Positions 16,495 through 25,403 are shown, counted from the first letter of the stretch. The stretch: 64,000 nt of DNA from Natrinema sp046097095 (GCF_046097095.1 NZ_CP175698.1:1488001-1552000); one strand, 5' to 3'. A program made the numbers and translations. Notes: generated from the sequence alone by a model not told the origin.

Positions 16495-17703
16495 CTACGC
16501 GGACGCGAGCTCCCGAAAGTCAGCCGCGGCGGTTCGGGTCCCCTTCGAGATGAGCACGTCGCCGCCGCGGAGTTCGGCGTCGGCGTCCGCAACCAGCAGC
16601 CAGCCGTCGCTCGGTCGGCGGATGGCAATCACCGACATCGTCGACTCGGCGTCAGGAACGCCGGCCGTGACCGGAGTGCCGTCGAGGTCGCTCCCCGGTT
16701 CGACCGCGATGCGAGTGATGATCTCGTCGCTCTCCTGGACGGCCAACTGCACGACCGGGTGGACGTCGATGTCCCGCAGGACGCCCTCGCTGATCTCGAT
16801 CGCGGTGTCGCTGATCCGTTCGGTGCTGCTTCCCAGCTGGATCAACCCTCGCAGAACGACCGGATCCGCCGCGTCTGCGGCCGCCCGGAGCGTCCACGCC
16901 TCGAACCGCGACTGCATCGCGTCGACTTCCACCTCGAGGTTACGAACCTCCTCGGCGAGCTCCTCGCTGTCGAACAACACGCTGCTGTAGGCCAGATCGA
17001 CCGCGAGTTCGGAGAAGTCCTTCATGTGGACGATCGTGTCCACGGCCCGCTCTAAGTCGTCAATATCCGGATCCGCAGCGGTCGGGGCTTCGTAGCCGTC
17101 GCCGGTCAGCGTCTCGTAGACGTCGCCGATCGCCGTGTCAGGGCCCCGAAGGAACGCCACGTCGTCGGCCTCGATCCGCGTGTTCGGCCCCGGATTGAGC
17201 AGCCAATCGCTGCCCCGCCGGAGCGCGATCGCGCGCACGCCCGTCTCTGACTCGAGGTCGATCTCCTGTAAGCTGTGCCCGGCGTAGGTCGACCCCGACG
17301 CCACGACGCCTCGAACGAGGGTTCCCGCGGCGTCCGGCAGGGCCGCCCGCATCGCCTCTGGCAGCCCCATGTCCTCGAGGACGATCTTCGCGATATCGCC
17401 GGCGGCGTCGCTGATCTCGTCGGCCGCGCCGACGATCCCCAAGACCGGCGCGAGTTGTTCGGCGTCGGCCGGCTTCCGAGCGGCCATCAGGAGACTCATT
17501 CGCGCCCGCATCTCGAGGACGTCCATCCGTTCTTCTAATCGGAGCACCTCCGTCGCGAGCTCCTCGCTGCGGTGGAGGACGGCCGAGTACGAGAGGTCGA
17601 TCAGCAACTCCGCGGTGTCTTTCATCTCGACGAGTACGTCCTTGACGCTGACGGGCTCGTACTCGATCGGGGCCGACGACGTCTCGCCCTCGAGCGGGTC
17701 CAT
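16495..17703 (-). CDS. PhoU-like/TrkA-C tandem regulatory protein
   Basis: A soluble 402-residue protein made of two similar halves. Each half has a PhoU-like helical domain (VKDTAELLIDLSYSAVL near residue 25 and MKDFSELAVDLAYSSVLF near 230) followed by a TrkA-C/RCK-C domain (about 120-200 and 325-395, each with an IARG or IRRPSD type strand). Such proteins regulate cation transporters in haloarchaea, and here it lies convergent with the MgtE pair. The frame is open up to 17823, but residues before the ATG at 17703 are Arg-rich and unlike the family, so 17703 is chosen. Confidence 0.85.
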   Translation of the reverse strand: MDPLEGETSSAPIEYEPVSVKDVLVEMKDTAELLIDLSYSAVLHRSEELATEVLRLEERMDVLEMRARMSLLMAARKPADAEQLAPVLGIVGAADEISDAAGDIAKIVLEDMGLPEAMRAALPDAAGTLVRGVVASGSTYAGHSLQEIDLESETGVRAIALRRGSDWLLNPGPNTRIEADDVAFLRGPDTAIGDVYETLTGDGYEAPTAADPDIDDLERAVDTIVHMKDFSELAVDLAYSSVLFDSEELAEEVRNLEVEVDAMQSRFEAWTLRAAADAADPVVLRGLIQLGSSTERISDTAIEISEGVLRDIDVHPVVQLAVQESDEIITRIAVEPGSDLDGTPVTAGVPDAESTMSVIAIRRPSDGWLLVADADAELRGGDVLISKGTRTAAADFRELASA

Positions 17704-17822
17704 ACCTCGAGAGACGAAGCCCCGCGGAAAAAGCGTTTCCCGCCGGCGGCGTCTCGGTCGGCGCGCGACGCGACCTTCCGACACGGTTTTGGCCGGGCGC
17801 AAAGAACGCACGAGCAATACCA

Positions 17823-19202
17823 ATGCTCGACCGGACCTATCTGCGTGAGAATACCGACGAGGTGCGCGAGGCCTTAGAGAACCGCGGGGCCGACGTCGAC
17901 ATCGACGAGTTCCTCGAACTCGACGAGCGCTGGCGGGAACTCAAAGCCAAAGGCGACGACCTGCGCCACGACCGCAACCGGATCACCGAGAAGATCGGCA
18001 AACTCGTCGCCGCGGGGAAAGACGAGGAGCGAGAGGAGGCCATCGAGCGCTCGCGAGAACTCAAAGCCAAAATCGAGGAAGTCGAGGAAGAAGGCGTCGA
18101 ACTACAGGAGGAACTCAACAAGCGGATCCTCGAGATCCCGCAGATCCCCCATGAGAGCGTTCCGCTAGGACTCGACGAACGCCACAACGTCGAAGACCGG
18201 CGCTGGGGCTTCGACGACCGACGCGACCTACCCGCCGACGTGACGCCCCACTACGACCTCGGCGAGGACCTAGACATCATCGACGAGGAACGCGCCGCCA
18301 AGACGACCGGCTCCGGCTTTTATTTCCTCAAAGGCGAGGGCGCACAGCTCGAGCACGCCCTGATCCAGTTTATGATGGACCTCCACCGCGAGCAGGGCTA
18401 CGTCGACCTCTTCCCGCCGATTCCGGTCAAAAGTGCGTCGATGCGAGGCACCGGCCAGCTCCCGAAGTTCGCCGACGACGCCTACCGGCTCGGCGACAGC
18501 AACGACGAGGACTACGAGGAGGAAGACCTCTGGCTTTGTCCCACCGCGGAGGTGCCAGTCACCAACATGTACGCCAACGAGATCCTCCTTCAAGACGATC
18601 TCCCGCTCAAACACCAGGCCTACACTCCCAACTTCCGGCGCGAAGCCGGCGAGCACGGCACCGAGACCCGCGGCATCGTCCGCGTCCACCAGTTCAACAA
18701 GGTTGAACTCGTTAACTTCGTCGAACCCGAAGAGAGCTACGACCGCCTCGAGAACCTGCTCGACGAGGCTGAGACGGTCCTCAAACGACTCGGGCTCCCC
18801 TACCGCATCCTCGAGCTCTGTACCGGCGATCTTACCTTTGCCAGCGCCAAGACCTACGACATCGAGGTCTGGGCACCCGGCGACGACATGGACGACGGCC
18901 CCGAGGAAGGCGGCCGCTGGCTCGAGGTCTCCTCGGCCTCGAACTTCGAGGACTTTCAGGCCCGCCGGGCCGGCCTGCGCTACCGCCCCGAACGCCACGA
19001 GTCGGCCGAGTACCTGCACACCTTGAACGCCTCTGGGCTCGCGATTCCGCGGGTCATGGTGGCCATCCTCGAGTACTACCAAAACGAGGACGGCACGGTG
19101 ACGATTCCCGAGCCCTTGCGGCCGTACATGGGCGGCAAAGAGGTCATCGAGGGCCACGAGAAGGTCGGCGAGAGCGCGCTCGGTGCCGGCGAGCGGGAGT
19201 AG
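17823..19202 (+). CDS. serS: Seryl-tRNA synthetase
   Basis: Charges tRNA-Ser with serine. The 459-residue class II enzyme has the N-terminal antiparallel coiled coil (about residues 30-105, Glu/Lys/Arg-rich) that holds the long variable arm of tRNA-Ser. It also has motif 2 FRREAGEHGTETRGIVRVHQF near residue 275 (shown split over the loop) and motif 3 near 395 with SGLAIPRVMVAILE. It is the bacterial/haloarchaeal type, not the rare methanogen type. The C-terminus ends in a flexible SALGAGERE tail, and a near copy of the DNA for that tail occurs again at 20862-20892. Confidence 0.97.
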   Translation: MLDRTYLRENTDEVREALENRGADVDIDEFLELDERWRELKAKGDDLRHDRNRITEKIGKLVAAGKDEEREEAIERSRELKAKIEEVEEEGVELQEELNKRILEIPQIPHESVPLGLDERHNVEDRRWGFDDRRDLPADVTPHYDLGEDLDIIDEERAAKTTGSGFYFLKGEGAQLEHALIQFMMDLHREQGYVDLFPPIPVKSASMRGTGQLPKFADDAYRLGDSNDEDYEEEDLWLCPTAEVPVTNMYANEILLQDDLPLKHQAYTPNFRREAGEHGTETRGIVRVHQFNKVELVNFVEPEESYDRLENLLDEAETVLKRLGLPYRILELCTGDLTFASAKTYDIEVWAPGDDMDDGPEEGGRWLEVSSASNFEDFQARRAGLRYRPERHESAEYLHTLNASGLAIPRVMVAILEYYQNEDGTVTIPEPLRPYMGGKEVIEGHEKVGESALGAGERE

Positions 19203-19336
19203 CGCGGGACCGCGTTTTTCTGCCCGTCGCGATTCGACGACGCGGCCGATCCGGCACGCGAACCCGGAGCGCCGCTCGAGCCACGTTCGATTCCTGTCAG
19301 CGAAACAGTTATAGACCGAACGGAGAGTCGGGACGT

Positions 19337-19483
19337 ATGCACGTCGATCTCCGCCAGAAGGTCGTCGCGTCGATCGTCGGCGTGGCGTTCGTCGTCGGCG
19401 CGCTGGCCCTGTTCCCGTGGTGGGTCGCGTTGCTCGTCGCCTTCGTCCTCGCGCCCTTCTACGTGAAGATTCTCCCCGCCTGA
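19337..19483 (+). CDS. 48-residue membrane microprotein
   Basis: A short gene with an ATG at 19337. The product has a basic N-terminus (HVDLRQK) followed by two short hydrophobic stretches (about residues 8-25 and 27-42) separated by PWW and ends FYVKILPA. A TATA-like CAGTTATAGA lies around 19306-19315, about 25-30 bases upstream, in keeping with a leaderless start. The haloarchaeal codon pattern (GC-rich third positions) supports coding. I believe similar small proteins are common in haloarchaea; no function is known to me. Confidence 0.65.
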   Translation: MHVDLRQKVVASIVGVAFVVGALALFPWWVALLVAFVLAPFYVKILPA

Positions 19484-19568
19484 CGGTCCGACGCGTCCGC
19501 ACACCGAGACGGAACCGACAGTCGCCGCGGTCGTGAGACGGGGAATGGACTGGCGAACGGTCGAACCA

Positions 19569-19964
19569 TCAGTACGTGACGACGTCGACGCCCAACGTCT
19601 CGAAGTCCGTTGGGTTAGCCGTTACAACAGCATCGTCGAGGACGTCGGCAACCGCGCCGATATACGCGTCGTTCGTCTCGACACCGCTATCCCCGCTCGC
19701 CTCTCTGTCGGCTTTTGCGAGGAGCGTACTTGCAACTTGAGCTATTTCTTCGTCGACGTCTACTCTCGGGTAGCCGAGTAGCGCGTTCTGTACCTGTCGC
19801 CGTTCGTCTTCGCTTCTCGTATACGCCACGCCGTAGTACACCTCGGCCACCACCGGCGATGGGAGCCACTGCACCTCTCCCGTTTTCGTCAGTCGATGCC
19901 CCTCCTCGACTGCTTCCGGACGGCCGTCCATCAGATCGAAGATGTACGACGAATCGAGAATCAC
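19569..19964 (-). CDS. PIN-domain toxin, VapC-like ribonuclease
   Basis: A 131-residue PIN-domain protein, the toxin of a type II toxin-antitoxin pair that cuts RNA in a Mg2+-dependent way. The acidic active-site residues are visible: Asp4 in ILDSSYIFD, Glu41 in VVAEVYYG, Asp99 in ETNDAYIG and Asp120 near the end in ANPTDFETL. Its start codon overlaps the stop of the antitoxin gene by four bases (ATGA), the usual arrangement with the antitoxin first. The RNA target is unknown. Confidence 0.92.
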   Translation of the reverse strand: MILDSSYIFDLMDGRPEAVEEGHRLTKTGEVQWLPSPVVAEVYYGVAYTRSEDERRQVQNALLGYPRVDVDEEIAQVASTLLAKADREASGDSGVETNDAYIGAVADVLDDAVVTANPTDFETLGVDVVTY

Positions 19965-20194
19965 TCTTCGAACGCCTCTCGCGCTCGCTTCAGTCGCTCC
20001 TCGTCTCTCCCGCCGAACCGTTCCGCTGCCTGCCGTGCGTCGTCGACCTCGTCAGAAGACAGAATTCCCGCGAGCGCCTCTGGATCCGGCTCTCGAGTCA
20101 ATCGCCGAAGCGTCTCGAACATCGTTTCCCCCTCTTCATTGTGTGCTTTTACCCACGCGTGGTACTCGTCGGGGACGCGAATCATCTTGGCCAT
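19961..20194 (-). CDS. VapB-like antitoxin
   Basis: A 77-residue protein directly upstream of and overlapping the PIN toxin. Residues 1-30 (KMIRVPDEYHAWVKAHNEEGETMFETLRRL) form a short strand and helices like the haloarchaeal ribbon-helix-helix-type antitoxins. The charged C-terminal half (from about residue 40) should wrap around the toxin. Antitoxins of this kind usually repress their own promoter, which would lie in the 88-base gap before 20283. The family name is uncertain; the identification rests mainly on size, shape and the overlap with vapC. Confidence 0.8.
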   Translation of the reverse strand: MAKMIRVPDEYHAWVKAHNEEGETMFETLRRLTREPDPEALAGILSSDEVDDARQAAERFGGRDEERLKRAREAFEE

Positions 20195-20297
20195 GCCGTA
20201 AAATGGAATTTACAGAGTCAAAAGCGTTTCTTTGGTCTCAGCAGTCTGACCGATCCGCGGTCGAACGGCTTTTCGTGTCGCTTTGTCAAGTCAGCAC

Positions 20298-20750
20298 GTG
20301 ACACGATACTACGAAGACGTCGAAGTCGGGGAGACCACCGACTGCGGCAGTTACGAGGTATCGAAGGCCGAGATCATCGAATTCGCTGAGAAGTACGACC
20401 CGCAGCCGTTCCACGTCGACGAAGAAGCGGCCGAGGAGAGCTTCCTCGGTGGGCTCGTCGCCAGCGGCTGGCAGACCGCCGCGCTCTGTATGCGATTGAA
20501 AGTCCAGCAGATGGACGAGAAGGCGATCGCCGGTGCCCGCAGGATCGACGACCTGCGGTGGATCCGACCGCTTCGCCCCGGCGACACGCTGTCGGTCGAG
20601 ACGGAGTTCGTCGAGAAACGACCGGACCCGGAGCATCCGTCGATCGGCCGCATTCACTCCCGAACGACCGGCTACAACCAACGCGACGAGCCGATCATCT
20701 CCTACGTCGCGCTGGGGCTGATCGAGCGACGGGAGCCGGCCGACGGCTGA
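20298..20750 (+). CDS. MaoC-like (R)-hydratase / hot-dog dehydratase
   Basis: A 150-residue hot-dog-fold protein of the MaoC dehydratase family, which hydrates enoyl-CoA. The catalytic Asp34 and His39 are in YDPQPFHVD, followed by the overhang-helix segment FLGGLVASGWQTA. I chose the GTG at 20298, which gives the common MTRYYEDVEVGE beginning; a TTG 15 bases upstream is the alternative. Haloarchaeal members often serve polyhydroxyalkanoate or fatty-acid metabolism, but no such genes are adjacent. Confidence 0.85.
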   Translation: MTRYYEDVEVGETTDCGSYEVSKAEIIEFAEKYDPQPFHVDEEAAEESFLGGLVASGWQTAALCMRLKVQQMDEKAIAGARRIDDLRWIRPLRPGDTLSVETEFVEKRPDPEHPSIGRIHSRTTGYNQRDEPIISYVALGLIERREPADG

Positions 20751-20861
20751 CCGGCGGCGACCTGGCGGGACCGACCGCGCTCACTGCCGGTCGCCGTCGA
20801 CGGCCGTCGCTGGTCGATCGCCGAAGCGGAAGAAAAACCGCAACCGCGCTGGAAGCGCGTC

Positions 20862-20892
20862 GAGCGCGCTCGGTGCCGGCGAACAGGAGTAA
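20862..20892 (+). repeat. Orphan copy of the serS 3' end
   Basis: These 31 bases match the last bases of serS (19172-19202) at 28 positions, 21 of them consecutive. The copy encodes SALGAGEQE plus stop, where serS encodes SALGAGERE. It has no upstream gene body and marks the left edge of the AT-rich island at 20.9-23.2 kb. Confidence 0.85.
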
Positions 20893-21028
20893 CGGTTCGA
20901 GACGTTTCCCTATTCTCATTGATAGTTATTATTTTATTATAATTTTTAGTTCTTAAACTGCGCCAACTCATCCATCGAATATCAGGATAGATTTAGTTGT
21001 GTAACCTTGTTGCCACTTCAATTACAAA

Positions 21029-21958
21029 ATGGGATCACTGGTGAAAGCGTTGATTTTATGCCTGACCTCGTCGTTATTGATGGTAATGGAAAGCTCTGAT
21101 ACTATCACTTGGTCATATCGGGCATCGGAATCTCGACAAGGGCGTTTTTTTCTCTATCTACAGATCGCGTTGATAGGCGGAGTGGTATCTCTTCTAATTT
21201 ACTTACTATTATTAGCTACTGCTGCCACTACTGATGTGGGGGAATCTCAGACTCTTATCCTATTTGTCTTAGCTATTTTAATAGGCGGCCCAGTTTCGAT
21301 ACTCTATCTTTTATCATCAATAAGTAACTCAGGGCGGGACGCTTCCTTCAGCAGACAGTTTGGTCTCACCAGCTATAATCGGCTGAGTATTGGCTGGGTC
21401 GTTATAAGTTCAGTATTCGGAGCGGTGATCTCCATTAGTTCTTTTTTCACGCATCCACTACTGATATTGATCGTATTTGTCGGTGGCCCTGTGGTCGCAT
21501 TTGGTGGCGTCGGTCTCTTTGAATCTCAGGGGAAAATTAACACTAAAACGGGAACGTTTCGCGTTGGATCCCAGTCGTATGCCATCGAGGACATTAACGA
21601 ATTCTCCGTTTATGAATGGGATGAATTCGCATTTCTTCGGCTCTCTTTTGCGAACGAAATAGCTTGGATAACCACTCCACTAATAATTCCTATTCCAGCA
21701 GACATATATAAGAAAATAGAGCCAGTACTCGTAGCAGCGCAGGAAAATAAAACAGAACCAGTAAATCCGTCAAGTTCTGTAGAGAGGATTATTCTTGCAG
21801 TTTTCGGCGTTGGAGCGCTCATTGGCGCTATTGGGTTGGTCTATATGGGTACTCAAGAAGGTGGGGCAGTACTGTATTGGCTAGCTTCACTCGTAGGTGT
21901 CCTTGCTTTGGTATTTCTTGTAATGTCTATTCGTGACTTCAGGAAGATGGGATTTTGA
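21029..21958 (+). CDS. AT-rich polytopic membrane protein, unknown
   Basis: A 309-residue protein with about seven or eight hydrophobic segments (around residues 5-20, 45-66, 77-97, 117-150, 153-166, 218-232, 255-272 and 278-300). A soluble loop near 165-215 is rich in Glu, Asp and aromatic residues. No family motif is recognised. GC content and codon use are much lower than in the flanking genes, matching the convergent halocin-like gene 55 bases away. It could be an immunity or export protein for that peptide, but this rests on proximity only. Confidence 0.6.
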   Translation: MGSLVKALILCLTSSLLMVMESSDTITWSYRASESRQGRFFLYLQIALIGGVVSLLIYLLLLATAATTDVGESQTLILFVLAILIGGPVSILYLLSSISNSGRDASFSRQFGLTSYNRLSIGWVVISSVFGAVISISSFFTHPLLILIVFVGGPVVAFGGVGLFESQGKINTKTGTFRVGSQSYAIEDINEFSVYEWDEFAFLRLSFANEIAWITTPLIIPIPADIYKKIEPVLVAAQENKTEPVNPSSSVERIILAVFGVGALIGAIGLVYMGTQEGGAVLYWLASLVGVLALVFLVMSIRDFRKMGF

Positions 21959-22013
21959 TCAAGTAATATTCAACTCCATCCTATCCATTATCGAATGTAT
22001 CCATATGGGCCGA

Positions 22014-22898
22014 TCACGGCAAATCACAGTTTTTCGCCACATCATAACAGTTTCCGGATACGTGCATGATATAAGCATTCGGCAAACAGAGATCAATTAC
22101 GACCAATAAACAGGCAAGTGAGGTAGGGCCCCAAGTCATGCATCCAATTCCGGCAAGACCACAGTGGGGGGTGGACATAACGATATCCAGAGCACAGGCT
22201 CCGATACTACCTGAACATCTTGAAGCTTGTATACTAACTCCTTGTCTCTTTCCAACAGGTTTCCTTGTCTTTACTTCAATAGGTGAATGGGAGAGCGTGT
22301 ATACTTCATTCTTATTTGTTACGGTATACTCACCAGAAGAAGTCTTATTGGATATCTCATTCCTCCAAGTGACTTTGTTATGTTCAATATCTCCCCCTAT
22401 TTCGTTCGTAGCCCTCACTGCTTCTCCACGGGTGGCAGACCTAGTGAAATAGATACCATCCCTCGTTTTAAAATTGATGATCTGACCGTTTGTATTAGAC
22501 GGCCAGCCTCTTTTGCCTGCAATCTTGCGGCGTATGTGAGAGGAGACGTTCTGACGGTCTAACTGAAGAGCAGCATACATTAGGGTAGCATCCTTGTAGC
22601 AGACCGAGAGATTACCAAGATGGGTCGGTATGTGGATCGAATGCGATATGCGGCTGCCATCAATATGTATTTCGACTTGAGTTGGTTCTCCTGATTTTTT
22701 AGGTGGTAGTCCTAATACGTCGAATATATTATTCGAAATTGGATTATCGAGTGCGGTCTCAACTCGACGCTTTGAGGGAGTCTTTTCTGACTTTCGTAAT
22801 TCACTGTCGGCCTCTCCGGCGTTTGCGCCCGCTAATCCCGGTGTTACTCCGATCAGCGCTGAACCTCCAAGCGTTTCTAAGAGTTTTCTCCTGTTCAT
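22014..22898 (-). CDS. Halocin C8-like bacteriocin precursor with Tat signal
   Basis: A 294-residue secreted precursor. Residues 1-27 form a twin-arginine signal (NRRKLLETLGG, a hydrophobic core, then an Ala-rich cleavage region). Residues 28-224 are a hydrophilic, Lys- and Asn-rich part with an odd basic stretch KRRVE near 43. The C-terminal 70 residues (225-294) are hydrophobic and Cys-rich: Cys at 228, 235, 246, 253, 263, 271, 284 and 291. Known proC8 from haloarchaea (about 283 residues) has the same plan, with the N-terminal part giving immunity and a roughly 76-residue, ten-Cys C-terminal peptide killing relatives. This protein has eight Cys. Low GC suggests recent transfer. Confidence 0.75.
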   Translation of the reverse strand: MNRRKLLETLGGSALIGVTPGLAGANAGEADSELRKSEKTPSKRRVETALDNPISNNIFDVLGLPPKKSGEPTQVEIHIDGSRISHSIHIPTHLGNLSVCYKDATLMYAALQLDRQNVSSHIRRKIAGKRGWPSNTNGQIINFKTRDGIYFTRSATRGEAVRATNEIGGDIEHNKVTWRNEISNKTSSGEYTVTNKNEVYTLSHSPIEVKTRKPVGKRQGVSIQASRCSGSIGACALDIVMSTPHCGLAGIGCMTWGPTSLACLLVVIDLCLPNAYIMHVSGNCYDVAKNCDLP

Positions 22899-22903
22899 TT
22901 TTT

Positions 22904-22931
22904 ATTGCGGATATTATCTACTATCCGCAAT
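22904..22931. promoter_or_regulatory. Palindromic operator candidate before the halocin-like gene
   Basis: A perfect 10-bp inverted repeat (ATTGCGGATA, 22904-22913, with TATCCGCAAT, 22922-22931) separated by 8 bases. Its near end is six bases upstream of the start codon at 22898, so it overlaps the core promoter expected for a leaderless transcript. A dimeric repressor or activator would suit it. Confidence 0.6.
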
Positions 22932-23216
22932 TATGTTCTTTTCACCATTGGTTAAACACTTTTCTATATTAACTATTATAACGATAACAAGCCTAAGTAG
23001 CAGAGGCCAAACATATTTCTATAGTGCCAGAATATTCAATACAGAAAGTATAGAATGAAATAACTATATATTTAATTCTTTGTAGAGTCTTATTCCTACA
23101 TCAAAACACTTTTTCAAGATTGGTTTTGAGATCTTCCTTATCGCATTAGGAATGATTGTCACTACTCGGGGCACTAACCATAAAAAATAGAAACCGCAGG
23201 TGGCCGGCTACAACAG
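22932..23216. other. AT-rich stretch without genes
   Basis: About 285 AT-rich bases between the halocin-like promoter and the fusA stop codon. Only very short reading frames (about a dozen codons) are open on either strand. TATA-like strings abound, so no promoter can be singled out. Genes for EF-1alpha and ribosomal protein S10, which usually follow fusA in haloarchaea, are not here. Confidence 0.6.
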
Positions 23217-25403
23217 TTAGATGTAGTCGATGCTCGGCGGGAGCTCGAGCTTCATGCCCTTGCGCTCGCGGATCTCCATGATCTTCTCGCGCTGGAGGGA
23301 GTCGGACATGACCTCGAAGCCGGCGTTCTCGGTGTTCCAGGAGGCCCGACCCTCGGTCGCGCTCCGAATGTCCGACGCGAAGCCGATCATCTCGCCGACG
23401 GGCGCGATGCCCTCGACGACCATGAGGTCGCCTTCCTGATACATGTCGTCGACGCGGCCACGGCGACCCTGGACCTCGCCGGAGGCGGCACCCATGTGGT
23501 CGTTGGGCACGTCGATACGGACGTCCTGCATCGGCTCGAGCATCTTGATCTTACCGTCGATCAGTGCCTTGTGGACGGCTTCGCGGGTCGCGGGAATGAC
23601 CTGTGCCGGACCGCGGTGGATGGTGTCCTCGTGGAGCTTGGCGTCGTGCAGGCGGATAAGCGTCCCCTGAACGGGCTCGTTGGCGAGTGGACCGTTGTCC
23701 AGCGCCTCCTCGAGCCCCTCGATGACGAGCTCCATCGTCTCGTTCAAGTGCTGAATCCCCTTCGTGTCGTCGATGAGGATGTTCGTCCCGTGGATATGCT
23801 CGACGTTCTGGGACGTGTCCTTGCCCATACCGGCGTCTTGCAGGGCCTCACGGCGTTCCTGCTCGGGCATGTCCATCGACGCCTCGCCGAGCTGGATCGT
23901 ATCGACGAGTTCGTCCGTCATCGGCTCGATGGAGATGTAGAAGCGGTTGTGGCGGTTCGGCGAGATTCCCTCGACCTCGTCGCTGGGGTTCTGGGGCTGC
24001 TCGCGGTAGACGACGATCGGTTCGCCGGTGTTGACCGGAATGCCCTGATTCTTCTCGATGCGCTGGGTGATGACCTCGAGGTGGAGCTCGCCCTGCCCGG
24101 AGATCAGGTGCTCGCCGGTGTCTTCGTTGATCTCGATCTGGATCGTCGGGTCCTCCTTGGACACCTGTCGAAGCGTCTCGATGAGCTTCGGCAGATCGTC
24201 CATGTTCTGGGCCTCGACGGCCTTCGTGATGACCGGTTCCGAGATGTGCTCGATCGACTCGAAGGGCGTCATCTCGACGCTCGAGACGGTCGATCCGGCG
24301 ATGGCGTCTTTGAGGCCGGTGAGAGCCGCGATGTTCCCCGCAGGGACTTCCTCGACTTCCTCGCGCTCGCCACCCATGTAGATACCGACGGACTGGACAC
24401 GGTTCTTGCCCGCGGTCCCGGAGACGTAGAGCTCCTGACCCTTCTCCAAAGTGCCGGAGAAAACGCGACCGGATGCGATCTCACCGGCGTGGGGATCCAT
24501 CGAGATGTCGGTGACCATGAAGACGACCTCGCCGTTCTCATCGACGAGGCGCATTCCCTCGGCGAGGTCCGTGTCGTCGTCGCCGCGCCAGATCCGCGGG
24601 ATGCGGCGGGGCTGAGCGTCGACGGGATTCGGGAAGTGTTCACAGACCATGTCGAGGACGACGTCTGACAGCGGCGTGCGCTCGTGGAGTTCTTGGCGCT
24701 TGTCGTTGCGCTCCATCTCCATGATATCGGCGAAGTCCATGCCGGTGCGCTGCATCGAGGGCAACGAGACGCCCCATTTGTAGAGGGCCGAACCGAAGCC
24801 GACGGTACCGTCTTCGACGGAGACCGTCCAGTCGTCGATGTCGTCCATGTCCTCGGTCATCCCGCGAATGAGTTCGTTGACGTCGCGGATAACCGAGAGG
24901 AGTCGCTTTTGCATCTCCTCGGGACCTTCCTGAAGTTCGGAGATGAGACGGTCGACCTTGTTGATGAACAGGGTCGGCTTGACGCCCTCGCGGAGCGCCT
25001 GTCGCAGCACCGTCTCGGTCTGGGGCATCGCCCCTTCGACGGCGTCGACGACGACGAGCGCACCGTCGACGGCGCGCATCGCCCGGGTCACGTCGCCACC
25101 GAAGTCGACGTGGCCCGGCGTGTCGATGAGGTTGATGAGGTGGTTGGTGTCCTCGTACTCGTGGGTCATCGAAACGTTCGCCGCGTCGATGGTAATCCCA
25201 CGTTCTTGCTCGTCTTCCTCCGTGTCCATCGCGAGCTGTTCGCCGGCGGTCTCGTCGGAAATCATGCCGGCACCGGCGAGGAGATTGTCAGAAAGCGTTG
25301 TTTTTCCGTGGTCGACGTGAGCGGCGATGGCGATGTTCCGGATGTTCTCCGGTTCGTCCATCAGCCGTTCACATTCTTGGACGATCTTCTTGCGTCGGCC
25401 CAT
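23217..25403 (-). CDS. fusA: Translation elongation factor aEF-2
   Basis: The ribosomal translocase GTPase, 728 residues with all EF-2 domains. G1 is AAHVDHGKTT near residue 25, G3 DTPGHVDFGG near 92 and G4 NKVD near 146. The region with IHRGPAQVIPATRE in domain IV contains the His that is modified to diphthamide in archaea. I start at the ATG at 25403 (MGRRKKIVQEC), two codons inside the longest frame, because haloarchaeal EF-2 proteins begin this way and a GGTAAAGG TATA-like box lies about 25 bases before it. It is separated from rps7 by 4.5 kb of other genes. Confidence 0.97.
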   Translation of the reverse strand: MGRRKKIVQECERLMDEPENIRNIAIAAHVDHGKTTLSDNLLAGAGMISDETAGEQLAMDTEEDEQERGITIDAANVSMTHEYEDTNHLINLIDTPGHVDFGGDVTRAMRAVDGALVVVDAVEGAMPQTETVLRQALREGVKPTLFINKVDRLISELQEGPEEMQKRLLSVIRDVNELIRGMTEDMDDIDDWTVSVEDGTVGFGSALYKWGVSLPSMQRTGMDFADIMEMERNDKRQELHERTPLSDVVLDMVCEHFPNPVDAQPRRIPRIWRGDDDTDLAEGMRLVDENGEVVFMVTDISMDPHAGEIASGRVFSGTLEKGQELYVSGTAGKNRVQSVGIYMGGEREEVEEVPAGNIAALTGLKDAIAGSTVSSVEMTPFESIEHISEPVITKAVEAQNMDDLPKLIETLRQVSKEDPTIQIEINEDTGEHLISGQGELHLEVITQRIEKNQGIPVNTGEPIVVYREQPQNPSDEVEGISPNRHNRFYISIEPMTDELVDTIQLGEASMDMPEQERREALQDAGMGKDTSQNVEHIHGTNILIDDTKGIQHLNETMELVIEGLEEALDNGPLANEPVQGTLIRLHDAKLHEDTIHRGPAQVIPATREAVHKALIDGKIKMLEPMQDVRIDVPNDHMGAASGEVQGRRGRVDDMYQEGDLMVVEGIAPVGEMIGFASDIRSATEGRASWNTENAGFEVMSDSLQREKIMEIRERKGMKLELPPSIDYI

